A stretch of DNA of 64,000 nt from an uncultured Pelagibacteraceae bacterium (GCA_902589345.1 CACISU010000001.1:366307-430306); one strand, 5' to 3'. Positions 53,786-62,116 are shown, numbered from the stretch's first letter. The notes: a model not told the origin generated them from the letters alone. Numbers and translations: made by a program.

Positions 53786-53804
53786 GATAATGATAATCAT
53801 TATC
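53786..53804. promoter_or_regulatory. Fur box, 19/19 match to consensus
   Basis: GATAATGATAATCATTATC matches the classical 19-bp Fur operator at every position. It lies about 100 bp upstream of the Cys-rich gene (minus strand, 53689) and overlaps the last two bases of the DUF2784 gene. No plus-strand gene starts within several kilobases, so the Cys-rich gene is the best target. Repression under iron-replete conditions is the usual outcome. Confidence 0.88.
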
Positions 53805-54171
53805 AAAAAAAATTTTTTTTATATTTAAATAAAATTAATCCGTAAATTAAAATGTTTATTATTATTAATCCTATTCCAAGATATATTTGTATTCTAGAAG
53901 TAAGATTTTGAGGGTAAATGATTGGTAAAAAATAATTTTGAATAAAGCTACTAGAATAAGTTGAAAGCTCCCCTTTATCTAAAAACCAATTTTCAAGATA
54001 AGTTAATGGACATATAGAACCGGTTAATTCAATATATATTCCCCATATTAATGCTGGAAAGTGAATATAAATAATTTTTGAAAAAATAAAAAAAAATAAT
54101 CCACCAAAAACAACAAATAAAATAAAAATTAAATGAATAACTAAAGTTAGATTTGCTAAAAGTTCATACAT
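53803..54171 (-). CDS. DUF2784 family membrane protein
   Basis: 122 residues with four helices. The family pattern is visible: LLANLTLVIHLIFILFVVFGG near residue 4, IHFPALIWGIYIELTGSICPLTYLENWF near residue 36 with the conserved Cys-Pro-Leu-Thr, and SSFIQNYFLPIIYP near residue 74. The function is unknown; the family is an inner-membrane protein found alone in many bacteria. It starts one base after the adhesin stop, so it is probably translated from the same message. Confidence 0.85.
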   Translation of the reverse strand: MYELLANLTLVIHLIFILFVVFGGLFFFIFSKIIYIHFPALIWGIYIELTGSICPLTYLENWFLDKGELSTYSSSFIQNYFLPIIYPQNLTSRIQIYLGIGLIIINILIYGLILFKYKKNFF

Positions 54172-56286
54172 TTAATCAAGATTTTTCTTGAATATTTTAT
54201 TTTCATTTTTCAATTTTTGATTTTCTTTAATTAGTTGAATAATTAATTCATCTTTTACAGCATTTTCTTTTAATACTTCTTCTGCTAACAGTTTTAATTT
54301 ATCATTTTCTTTAATGATTTTTTGAAGTTTTTTGCTGAAAGAAATTCCAAAAGTATTTTCTCTTAATCCATTTAGATCCCCATGTTCATAGTTTAATGAA
54401 AAACTAATTTTATCAGAGTGTTTTGTTAAAGATAAGCCCGCATGTTTGGCTAGGACTCCATTCATAACGTGGCCTGCTTCTTTATTTTCTTCGTCTGCAA
54501 TTATTGTTACATCGTTACTTAGAGTATTATTGTAAGAAACACCTGCATATGGCTCAAGCACAAAACCATTTTTAAATATTTTTGAGTACTTAGCACTAAA
54601 TCCTACGCTCAATACCTGGTCGATTGCATCATCAACCGATAAATCGCCTTCAGTAAAATTTGTTACATACTGGGGTAATCTATGAATGCCAAATGTACTT
54701 TCGATTTCTAAAGTTAAAGAATTATTTTCGTTAAAAATTTTTTGTTTTTCAACTGTAGAATTTACTCCAGCAAATTGGCTATAATTTTTTTTTTCTTTTG
54801 TTTGATTAGCTTCAGTTTCTAAATCTATAAAATTATTATAAGATAAACCAACTATTGGTATGATTGACCCTTTAAATTTTTTTACCTCAATGTCTTTTTT
54901 ATATCCTAGAACTATATTTTTGGTTCCAGAAAACTCACCGTTGTCAAAGGTAGCATCTTGTTTTGCATAACCCATAAACAAATTATTTGAAGCATTATCA
55001 ATCTTTTCATTTTGATCAAAATAACCTACCACACCTGATAAATCATTTTTATAAATACCATTTCTTTTTTGGTTGCTATCAAATGCTGTTTCTTCTTTAT
55101 CATCGCTAACAGTATTGAAAATATTTTTTAATTTAGATAAGAAGATTTCTGTTCTGTATTTCTTATTATGAGAATCAATATCTAAATCCTCACCATAAAT
55201 TCTTAAATATCCATCTGTTTCAGAATTATCAGCATCAGCATTGCTTGAAGAGTCAAGAATTTCATATCTATCATTTCCACATAAATTATCTGTAACACTC
55301 ATATTTGTTTTATTTTCAATCTCTATTGTTAAATCTTTTTTTAGATTGCATGATAAAGAAATAATAAAATCTTCACTTCCAAGGTCCAAGCTACCGGTAA
55401 TTGTAGGTTCTTCTGAAAGAACTAATGTATTATTATCGTTTCCTGACTCTACTTTAATTACTTTGGCATTTGTGCCTGAAACAGAGATAGCTCCGGTAAG
55501 TGTTATTGTATTATTGTCTGAATTTGAAAAAAAATGATATCCGTGTCCGTTAGTTCCTGATGTAGTAATAGTACCTGATTGTGTTATTGAGTTACTATCA
55601 CCTGATTCAAAGTAATAACCTTTGTTATTATTTTCTGTAAGAGTTATATCTCCTTTCTGAGTAATAGTGTTATTGTCACTACCAGATGCATCCGACACAT
55701 CATCAAAAAAATATCCGTGTGATCTTGCGCTTGTTCCTTCAGTTGTAATGTTTCCTGTTTGTGTAATGGTGTTAGTGTCAGCATTGTCTAAATAATAACC
55801 ATGAGACCACTTAACTCCAGTAGACTCTAAATCTCCTGATTGAGTGATGTTGTTGTTTTCACTATTTTCTATCATATATAAACGTGAAGTATAATTTGTA
55901 GTTTTTACTTTTCCTGATTGTGTGATGGTATTACTGTCACTTGATCTTAAATAAATAGCGTAGGCCTCAACTCCAGCGGTTGTAATAGTACCTAATATAT
56001 CCAGAGTATTGCTATCACCTTGTAATCTAATTCCATGTCCTGAGTTACCAGTTGTTGAAATATTTCCTAACTGATTAATTGTATTATCTCCTCCAGATGT
56101 ATCAATTCCTTCATTAGCTCCTGAAGTAGTTATGGTTATTCCTGAATTTAATGTAAGGCTATCACTGCCATCGATAGTATTTTCACCATTTGTAGATGTT
56201 GAATTTTCAGAAATTGTATAATCATCTGCTAATAAATTTACTGATAAGAAAAGTCCTAGAACGGCAATACTTAAAATTTTTTTCAT
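54172..56286 (-). CDS. Repeat-rich autotransporter-like adhesin with C-terminal coiled coil
   Basis: 704 residues from the ATG at 56286. Signal peptide ends near NLLAD (about residue 19). Residues 25-300 hold eight or nine imperfect repeats of 23-30 residues around NTITQSGxITTxG, a beta-helix pattern that would stack as a passenger. Residues 390-655 have alternating strands of an autotransporter-type beta-barrel (VVGYFDQNEKIDN; ITFSLNYEHGD-like FSLNYEHGDL). The barrel is followed by about 45 residues of coiled coil (LKLLAEEVLKENAVKDELIIQL), unusual because barrels normally end the chain. Function: surface adhesion or shielding is the usual guess. Confidence 0.78.
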   Translation of the reverse strand: MKKILSIAVLGLFLSVNLLADDYTISENSTSTNGENTIDGSDSLTLNSGITITTSGANEGIDTSGGDNTINQLGNISTTGNSGHGIRLQGDSNTLDILGTITTAGVEAYAIYLRSSDSNTITQSGKVKTTNYTSRLYMIENSENNNITQSGDLESTGVKWSHGYYLDNADTNTITQTGNITTEGTSARSHGYFFDDVSDASGSDNNTITQKGDITLTENNNKGYYFESGDSNSITQSGTITTSGTNGHGYHFFSNSDNNTITLTGAISVSGTNAKVIKVESGNDNNTLVLSEEPTITGSLDLGSEDFIISLSCNLKKDLTIEIENKTNMSVTDNLCGNDRYEILDSSSNADADNSETDGYLRIYGEDLDIDSHNKKYRTEIFLSKLKNIFNTVSDDKEETAFDSNQKRNGIYKNDLSGVVGYFDQNEKIDNASNNLFMGYAKQDATFDNGEFSGTKNIVLGYKKDIEVKKFKGSIIPIVGLSYNNFIDLETEANQTKEKKNYSQFAGVNSTVEKQKIFNENNSLTLEIESTFGIHRLPQYVTNFTEGDLSVDDAIDQVLSVGFSAKYSKIFKNGFVLEPYAGVSYNNTLSNDVTIIADEENKEAGHVMNGVLAKHAGLSLTKHSDKISFSLNYEHGDLNGLRENTFGISFSKKLQKIIKENDKLKLLAEEVLKENAVKDELIIQLIKENQKLKNENKIFKKNLD
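55400..56130 (-). repeat. Degenerate tandem repeats in the adhesin gene
   Basis: Eight or nine imperfect units of about 70-90 bp encode the NTITQSGxIxTxG-type repeat in the passenger part of the adhesin. The DNA is diverged between copies, so recent slippage is not obvious, but length differences between units (23-30 residues) suggest past unequal exchange. Confidence 0.75.
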
Positions 56287-56330
56287 TATCCTTGATCCTA
56301 ACAAGAAATTTTATCGGTACTATATCAACA

Positions 56331-56879
56331 TCAAAATTTTTTTCTACCAATTATACTGAAATGTTTATCAGAAATTATTAGTTCTCCAGATGAAGAAGCC
56401 GTACTTAAAATAGAAGAGATAACTACATAATGAGTTACAAAAATTAAATTTTTATCACTATCCCAGTTTTTAACATATTGTTTTAGATCTTTGATTTGTT
56501 TAGTTTCATTGCTGGCAAATCTTTCATCATAAAATGAGTTTAATGCATCAAAAGTTTGAAAGTTTCCAAAAGCGTAATTTGCAGTATCTTTACATCTACA
56601 CCACTCGCTTGATAATATTTTATCTATTTTAATATTGTTATTTTTAAAAAATAATCCTATTTTTTTTGATTGCTCAATTCCACTTGAATCTAAATTTCTT
56701 TGAGTAGAACAATCCTCAATATTAAAATTATCTGGATCACCATTGCCAGGTGCAATTGCATGTCTTATAAAAATTAATTTTTTACCCTCGCTAAGTAAAT
56801 TTAAAATTTTATCATCAGAATATGCATAAGAAACAAAGTTTAACATTCCAATAAATAGGATTGCTAAAATTTTCTTCAT
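56331..56879 (-). CDS. Exported histidine phosphatase family protein
   Basis: 182 residues with a signal peptide ending near SYAYSD (residue 21). The catalytic RH motif is Arg39-His40 in LIFIRHAIAPG, and the second histidine is in VTHYVVISS near residue 148. LSSEWCRCKDTANYAFG near residue 90 is the third family landmark. The enzyme would hydrolyse phosphate esters in the periplasm. It comes between MsrB and the adhesin in a minus-strand run of exported proteins. Substrate unknown. Confidence 0.82.
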   Translation of the reverse strand: MKKILAILFIGMLNFVSYAYSDDKILNLLSEGKKLIFIRHAIAPGNGDPDNFNIEDCSTQRNLDSSGIEQSKKIGLFFKNNNIKIDKILSSEWCRCKDTANYAFGNFQTFDALNSFYDERFASNETKQIKDLKQYVKNWDSDKNLIFVTHYVVISSILSTASSSGELIISDKHFSIIGRKKF

Positions 56880-56880
56880 A

Positions 56881-57336
56881 TTAATTTGTGGGTTTAAATA
56901 TTAAACATAGTCCATTATTGCAAAATCTCTTACCATCTTTGCCAGGTCCATCATTAAAAACATGGCCGTGATGAGCGCCACATTTTGCGCAATGATATTC
57001 AGTTCTTTTCATACCAAATGCATAATCTACTTTAGTTTTGAATGCACCGGGTAAAGATTCACTAAAAGATGGCCATCCTGTTCCACTATCAAATTTAGCA
57101 TTTGAGCTAAATAACTTTGCCCCACAATTCGCACAGTGATAATAACCTTCTCTTTTTTCATATAATAATGAGCTTGAAAAAGGTCTTTCAGTACCTTCAT
57201 TAAATAAAATATTTTTTTGCTGATTAGTTAAATTTTTGTTAATAATTTTTTTAGTTACACTAAAAGCAAATTTATAAGGTAATAAAAGATAAGCTAAAAA
57301 TGACGAAGTAAAAAATTTTAAAAACTTTCTTCTCAT
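56881..57336 (-). CDS. msrB: Exported peptide-methionine (R)-S-oxide reductase
   Basis: 151 residues. The start (MRRKFLKFFTSSFLAYLLLP) is a twin-arginine-like or Sec signal or anchor. The MsrB domain follows: LTNQQKNILFNEGTERPFS, zinc cysteines Cys68/Cys71 and Cys116/Cys119, and catalytic Cys139 in KRFCNNG. The usual RYCxNS reads RFCNNG here. It repairs methionine sulfoxide in exported proteins. It sits 14 bp downstream of the cupredoxin gene and just before the phosphatase. The reductant in the periplasm is not evident. Confidence 0.88.
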   Translation of the reverse strand: MRRKFLKFFTSSFLAYLLLPYKFAFSVTKKIINKNLTNQQKNILFNEGTERPFSSSLLYEKREGYYHCANCGAKLFSSNAKFDSGTGWPSFSESLPGAFKTKVDYAFGMKRTEYHCAKCGAHHGHVFNDGPGKDGKRFCNNGLCLIFKPTN

Positions 57337-57350
57337 TAAGATTTAATATC

Positions 57351-57848
57351 TTACAAACCAACAATCTTCGAGATCATTCCAGACTCGTAATGTCCTGGTA
57401 TGTTGCAAGCTGCTTCTAGGTCCGCTTTGCTCGTAAATTTCCAAATTATTTCACCAGTTTTCTTAGGTTCAAGTAATACGCTATTTGAATGAGAATGTGC
57501 CATTGAATGATCTTTTTTTGCAACTTCTTTCATTTTTTCTTTATCTATTTTATCACCTAGTAGTATTTCGTGTTCAATCATTTTTGCCATTTCTTTTTGG
57601 TGTTTTATATGCATCATCTTATTTGCAATATTAAATTCATGAACCAATTCTCCATAATTAGTGACTATAAATCTAATTGTTTGATCTTTTGATACTACTA
57701 TCTCAGATGGTTCAAAGTAATTATCATACATTTTAATTTCAATTGTTTTATCTACTTCAGATAATTTGCCTTTTTCACCAATCATTTTCATAGACTCTGC
57801 AAATACTAAATTTGGAATAAAAATTAGTAATAAAATAAATTTTTTCAT
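57351..57848 (-). CDS. Exported cupredoxin-domain copper protein
   Basis: 165 residues, signal peptide ending near VFAE (residue 18). A plastocyanin-like fold: IEIKMYDNYFEPSEIVVSKDQTIRFIVTNYGELVHEFN with the first copper histidine, then CNIPGHYESGM with Cys, His and Met, completing a type I site. An inserted His/Met/Lys-rich helical segment (residues 78-120, MMHIKHQKEMAKM) may bind extra copper. It probably carries electrons or copper in the periplasm. msrB follows after 14 bp. Confidence 0.87.
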   Translation of the reverse strand: MKKFILLLIFIPNLVFAESMKMIGEKGKLSEVDKTIEIKMYDNYFEPSEIVVSKDQTIRFIVTNYGELVHEFNIANKMMHIKHQKEMAKMIEHEILLGDKIDKEKMKEVAKKDHSMAHSHSNSVLLEPKKTGEIIWKFTSKADLEAACNIPGHYESGMISKIVGL

Positions 57849-57892
57849 GTATTAATTAATAATTATATTATTTAAAGTTACAATGCTGCCTA

Positions 57893-57920
57893 TTGACACA
57901 ATATGTTTTTGATATAATTA
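57893..57920 (+). promoter_or_regulatory. Probable sigma70-type promoter for bcp (leaderless transcript)
   Basis: TTGACA at 57893-57898 matches the -35 box exactly, and TATAAT at 57913-57918 (or TAATTA at 57915-57920) gives a -10 box. The spacer of 14 or 16 bp is short but usable. The bcp ATG is at 57929, only about 10 bp from the -10 box, so the transcript would have almost no leader. Confidence 0.5.
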
Positions 57921-57928
57921 CCTTATTT

Positions 57929-58390
57929 ATGAAGTTAAAAATCAATAGCAAAGCACCAAGCTTTAAATTGCCAAGTACTGATGGCAGTACTTTTGAATTA
58001 AGTAAAGTAAAAAAAAATGTAATTTTATATTTTTATCCAAAAGATGATACGCCGGGATGTACATTAGAATCTAAAGATTTTAGTAAATTAAATAACTTAA
58101 TTAATAAAAATAAAACAATTGTTTTAGGAATTTCAAAAGACAGTATTGAAAGCCATTATAAATTTAAGAAAAAATATAAATTAAAATTTCATCTTCTTTC
58201 TGATGAAAAAAAAACAGTTATTAAAAAATATGGAGTGTGGGGTAAAAAAAGTTTTCTTGGTAAGCAATTTATGGGAATTATTAGGTCAACTTTTTTGATT
58301 AATTCAAAAGGAAAAATACACAAAATATGGTCAAATGTTAGAGTAAAAGATCATGCAAAAGAAGTTTTTGAAGAAATAAAAAAAATTTGA
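57929..58390 (+). CDS. bcp: Thioredoxin-dependent peroxiredoxin (BCP/PrxQ)
   Basis: 153 residues from the ATG at 57929; a TTG 36 bp earlier is the -35 box, not a start. APSFKLPSTDGSTFELSKVKKNVILYFYPKDDTPGCTLES carries the peroxidatic cysteine of PrxQ in the usual TPGCT motif; the resolving Cys five residues on is missing, reading ES where PrxQ has EA/EC, so it may be a one-Cys form. It reduces hydroperoxides. It overlaps a 33-residue membrane peptide at its stop (TGATG). Confidence 0.9.
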   Translation: MKLKINSKAPSFKLPSTDGSTFELSKVKKNVILYFYPKDDTPGCTLESKDFSKLNNLINKNKTIVLGISKDSIESHYKFKKKYKLKFHLLSDEKKTVIKKYGVWGKKSFLGKQFMGIIRSTFLINSKGKIHKIWSNVRVKDHAKEVFEEIKKI

Positions 58391-58491
58391 TGAAGAAAAA
58401 AATTAAATACGCAATTTATGGTTTTATCTACATATTATTAGTAATGCTATTAGCTATTTTTTTTTACAAAGAAGGTATAAGTCTTATTTAA
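58390..58491 (+). CDS. 33-residue single-helix membrane microprotein
   Basis: Starts in the bcp stop codon (TGATG) and ends at 58491. The sequence is a short basic head (MKKKIKYAIYG), one membrane helix (FIYILLVMLLAIFFY) and a short tail. The start overlap with bcp implies translational coupling, and the gene fills the gap to the next coding region with 4 bp to spare. No family is known to me. It is short, so it could be a chance frame, but coupling and composition support it. Confidence 0.45.
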   Translation: MKKKIKYAIYGFIYILLVMLLAIFFYKEGISLI

Positions 58492-58495
58492 TTAT

Positions 58496-59320
58496 TTAAA
58501 ATTTTCCTACTTTTTTTGATCCAGTATAAAAAATTTTTGATAATTCTTCATTTGCTATTCTTCTAGATTCAATATCTTTTGGATTCATTAGTTCAGTTGG
58601 TCTATTAACATTGTGATGATATTTAAAATCATCTATACCTCTTGCTTGCTGGACATACATTTTTCCCAATACTTGATTTACATCTGTTCCTATATAGCTC
58701 TGTATTACGAAACCAATTCTTCTATCTTTACTTTTATTTAAACCAGATCCATGAACTACTGTTGGATGATGTAATGACATTTGTCCTGATTTTAATATTA
58801 CTGGCTTTGTTTTTTCCAATGGAACATTTTCAACTGTTTGACCTCTAGTCAATAAATTATTCTCATCGAATTTTTGGTCATGATATTTCAAATTTTCTTT
58901 ATGAGAACCTGGCCACATTAACATACAACCATTATCCTCATTTGCATCAGTAACTGCCACCCATGCTGTTACCCAATTATATGGTTCAAGGCCTATATAT
59001 TTTGCATCTTGATGAAAACTAACAAATCCTTTTTCATCAGGATTTTTTACAAATAAAGTTGTTCCGCATACGAGAATATTTCTTCCAATTATACTTTCTA
59101 CCGCATCTAATAATTTTTTATTATGACAAATTTTATCAAACACTGGTGATATCAAGTGAACATAATTTCTTCCTAAACCTTCAAGTTCGTTAGGCCATTT
59201 TTTTTCAATAAATTCTATCTCTTCTCTAATTTCGTTAGCCTCGTCCTTTGATAGAATATCTATTGGACTGATGTATCCATTATCTTCATAATATTTGATT
59301 TGGTCAGCTGTTAAGCTCAT
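58496..59320 (-). CDS. PhyH-type 2-oxoglutarate/Fe(II) oxygenase (second copy)
   Basis: 274 residues. Facial triad His103-x-Asp105 (SFHQDAKY) and His190 (VVHGSGLNKSKDRRIGF), Arg200 or Arg201 for 2-oxoglutarate. It resembles bacterial PhyH proteins more closely than the one at 39578 and is only distantly similar to it. It lies 10 bp after a SOUL gene. Substrate unknown; likely a small lipid-derived or amine compound. No signal peptide. Confidence 0.83.
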   Translation of the reverse strand: MSLTADQIKYYEDNGYISPIDILSKDEANEIREEIEFIEKKWPNELEGLGRNYVHLISPVFDKICHNKKLLDAVESIIGRNILVCGTTLFVKNPDEKGFVSFHQDAKYIGLEPYNWVTAWVAVTDANEDNGCMLMWPGSHKENLKYHDQKFDENNLLTRGQTVENVPLEKTKPVILKSGQMSLHHPTVVHGSGLNKSKDRRIGFVIQSYIGTDVNQVLGKMYVQQARGIDDFKYHHNVNRPTELMNPKDIESRRIANEELSKIFYTGSKKVGKF

Positions 59321-59330
59321 TTAAATTTAA

Positions 59331-59903
59331 TTAGTTTTTATTCCATTCTACGTTAATCATCGCTTCATTTCTTCTTAACAAAGGTAGTGTAAAAGGTGAG
59401 TCGTAAGTAGCTTTTATAGGAAGACCATTAATCGACACGTTGTCTTCATTAAGTTTTTTTTCAAGAATTTTACTGTGCTTATCAAAGTTTGCGTCTGAAG
59501 CTCTTCCTGAATATCTGATCACTGCAAAAAAACCTTCTTTTATTGTTGAAATCTTAACTTCTGGATTTGTTGGAGAAGGTACTGTTTCTTTAGAAAATTT
59601 TGAAGGTAAGTAAAATTGCATATAGGTCACATTATCTTCAGTCGTTTGTGTAACTGGTACTGTCATACTAATTTTAGTAGATTTTTTATTTGCTCCAGAA
59701 ATATATCTAAAGAGTTTTCTAAAACTATTATTGTTATCTTTGCTCATTACCTGAACAACTAAGCGATCTGAATAATATCTTACTTCATAAATATCATTTT
59801 TATGAACAACATCATAAGGTGCTTCTTCGTTAGCCATTGAGTTAGAATATAATGACAAAGACAAAAGATAAACAAGAAAGCTTATTAAAAATTTTTTTAT
59901 CAT
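59331..59903 (-). CDS. Exported SOUL heme-binding family protein
   Basis: 190 residues. Signal peptide ends near SMANEE (residue 24). The SOUL domain shows in PYDVVHKNDIYEVRYYSDRLVVQV and ISGANKKSTKISMTVPVTQ, and the C-terminal SPFTLPLLRRNEAMI. SOUL proteins bind heme or other tetrapyrroles in several kingdoms; the heme histidine is not certain here. The start overlaps the epoxide hydrolase stop by 4 bp, so it is in the same transcript. Confidence 0.83.
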   Translation of the reverse strand: MIKKFLISFLVYLLSLSLYSNSMANEEAPYDVVHKNDIYEVRYYSDRLVVQVMSKDNNNSFRKLFRYISGANKKSTKISMTVPVTQTTEDNVTYMQFYLPSKFSKETVPSPTNPEVKISTIKEGFFAVIRYSGRASDANFDKHSKILEKKLNEDNVSINGLPIKATYDSPFTLPLLRRNEAMINVEWNKN

Positions 59904-61042
59904 TTTAAAGATTTGGCAAATTCTCTTACATCTTCTATCAATAAATCTGGTTGCTCTAAAGCTGCAAAGTGACCACCTTTTGGCATTTCAGTCCATCTTT
60001 TAATATTGTAAATTCTCTCAACATAAGATCTTGGAGCCCATTCTAAATACTCTTTAGGAAATAAGGCAGCTGCAGTTGGAACTTTTAATGGCAAATGTTC
60101 TTTTGGAAGAAATCTACCTCCCTCTTCTCTTCTTCCATAATAAATCCATGTGGCAGTATTAAAAGTTTTAGTAACTAAGTAGATCATTATGTTGGATAAT
60201 AAAGTTTCTTTGGAGTAAACGCTCTCAATATTTCCATTTTTAATATCGGACCATCCTCTCAATTTTTCAATTATCCAAGCTGCAACTCCAACTGGACTAT
60301 CCATCATTGCATAACTTAAAGTTTGAGGTTTAGTTGCTTGTTGTGTTCTATAACCATCTTCTATTCTTTGTTCAATTTTAAATCTATCCTGCCATTCTTT
60401 TTCTTCCTGGGATTGAGGACCGTCTGGATGACGTGTGATAAGAATGTTTATATGAATTCCTAATAAATTTTTAGGAAAATCATAAGCTAGCCAGGTAGCA
60501 ATTGTTCCCCCAAAATCACCTCCTTGGCATAAATATTTTTCGTATCCAAGAACTTTGCACATCAATGAATTAAATATTGATGCCATCTTTCTTGGACCAA
60601 TTGGTCTTTCGGGTCTACCTGAAAATCCAAACCCTGGTAATGAAGGTACTACAACATCAAAGGCATCTTCTTCTTTACCACCATATTTCTCTGGATGAGC
60701 TAATTGATCAATTATATGTAAAAATTCAAAAATTGAACCTGGCCATCCGTGACTTAAGAGTAAAGGTGTAGGATTATTTCCACTACCTTTTTCATGTATG
60801 AAATGTAAATCAACACCATCAATAGTTGATTTAAAGTTTTTAAATTTATTAATTTTTTCCTCAACTGTTTTCCAGTTAAATTCAGTTATCCAATATTTAC
60901 AAAAATCCTTCATATAATCCAAGTTCGTACCATAGTCCCATCCACCATCATTAGGCATTTCATGCCACTGATAATTTTTAACCTTGGAATATATATTGTT
61001 AAGCTTTTCTTCTGATATCTTTACTTTAAATGGTTTTATCAT
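59900..61042 (-). CDS. Epoxide hydrolase (alpha/beta hydrolase with EHN domain)
   Basis: 380 residues. N-terminal EHN region (FKVKISEEKLNNIYSKVKNYQW and DYMKDFCKYWITEFNW), the oxyanion HGWPGS near residue 98, and the nucleophile Asp in QGGDFGG near residue 177; GGHFAALEQPDLL near the end supplies the histidine. It opens epoxides to diols. It has no signal peptide. A SOUL protein and a PhyH oxygenase follow on the same strand, so these three may work on one lipid-like or tetrapyrrole substrate; that link is speculative. Confidence 0.88.
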   Translation of the reverse strand: MIKPFKVKISEEKLNNIYSKVKNYQWHEMPNDGGWDYGTNLDYMKDFCKYWITEFNWKTVEEKINKFKNFKSTIDGVDLHFIHEKGSGNNPTPLLLSHGWPGSIFEFLHIIDQLAHPEKYGGKEEDAFDVVVPSLPGFGFSGRPERPIGPRKMASIFNSLMCKVLGYEKYLCQGGDFGGTIATWLAYDFPKNLLGIHINILITRHPDGPQSQEEKEWQDRFKIEQRIEDGYRTQQATKPQTLSYAMMDSPVGVAAWIIEKLRGWSDIKNGNIESVYSKETLLSNIMIYLVTKTFNTATWIYYGRREEGGRFLPKEHLPLKVPTAAALFPKEYLEWAPRSYVERIYNIKRWTEMPKGGHFAALEQPDLLIEDVREFAKSLK

Positions 61043-61086
61043 TTTAATAGTATATATATTTTTAATTTTAAAATATAAAAATAGTT

Positions 61087-62082
61087 ATGAAAAAAATTAT
61101 CAATAATCCAGCAAATTTTGTTGAGGAATCAATTGATGGACTTATAAAATCTCACCCTGATGTATATGCGTTAGCAAAGGACAATAATAGAGTTGTTACT
61201 CGAGCGAAAAAAGCTTCAAACAAAGTTGGTATTGTTACAGGGGGTGGCTCTGGTCATTTACCTGTTTTTACTGGATATGTTGGAAAGGGTTTCTTAGATG
61301 CATGTGCTATTGGTTCTGTTTTTGCTTCACCATCAGTAGAACAGATGGTTTCAGCAATAAAAAATGGTGATAATGGAAATGGTGTTTTATGTATCATAGG
61401 AAATTATGGCGGAGATGTAATGAATTTTGAAATGGCTTGCGAAATGGTTGAAGCAGAAGGAATTAAAACAAAAAAAATTATAGTTGCAGATGATATTGCA
61501 AGTGCAAGTGAAGGAGAAAAAAACAAACGTAGAGGAATAGCTGGAATGATTTTTGTATTTAAAATTGCTGGGGCCATGGCTGAAACTGGTGCATCTCTTG
61601 ATGATACATTTAACCTTGCAACAGAAGCAAATAATAATATTAGAACTCTTGGAGTTGCTCTTTCACCGTGTATATTACCTGAAGCTGGAAAGCCAACATT
61701 TGAAATTAGTAGTGATGAAATTGAAATTGGAATGGGAATCCATGGCGAGCCTGGAATTAAAAGAGAAAAACTAAGACCAGCAAATGATTTAGTAGATGAT
61801 CTTTATAAAAGAATTATGGTGGATTCAAAATTAAAAGAGAATGATAATATTTCAATTATGATAAATAGCTTAGGAGCTACACCCTTAGAAGAGTTATATA
61901 TAGTGTCTAAAAGAGTTAATGAAAACTTATTAAATTCTAAAATAAATAACTGTAAAACTTATGTTGGTAGATATGCTACATCTATGGAAATGGCAGGAAT
62001 GTCTATAACCACTTTAAAATTAACTGATAATCTTAAAAAAAATTTACTGGCACCAAGCGAATGTCCTTTTTGGAATAATTAA
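61087..62082 (+). CDS. dhaK: Dihydroxyacetone kinase subunit K
   Basis: 331 residues. The substrate-binding GGGSGHLP near residue 52 (usually GHEP), and GMGIHGEPG near residue 216 with His219, the covalent dihydroxyacetone histidine, identify DhaK. It holds the ketone as a hemiaminal while DhaL phosphorylates it. No dhaL or dhaM follows here; dhaL is at 49261. The window-wide split suggests independent regulation. It diverges from the epoxide hydrolase with a 44-bp gap. Confidence 0.93.
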   Translation: MKKIINNPANFVEESIDGLIKSHPDVYALAKDNNRVVTRAKKASNKVGIVTGGGSGHLPVFTGYVGKGFLDACAIGSVFASPSVEQMVSAIKNGDNGNGVLCIIGNYGGDVMNFEMACEMVEAEGIKTKKIIVADDIASASEGEKNKRRGIAGMIFVFKIAGAMAETGASLDDTFNLATEANNNIRTLGVALSPCILPEAGKPTFEISSDEIEIGMGIHGEPGIKREKLRPANDLVDDLYKRIMVDSKLKENDNISIMINSLGATPLEELYIVSKRVNENLLNSKINNCKTYVGRYATSMEMAGMSITTLKLTDNLKKNLLAPSECPFWNN

Positions 62083-62116
62083 TTATTCTAAAAAATCTTA
62101 ATATAAATAAAAATTA

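Noticed and set aside
57893..57928. N-terminal extension of bcp from TTG at 57893
   Set aside because: TTGACA there is a -35 box and the extension is not found in the family; the ATG at 57929 gives the normal length.
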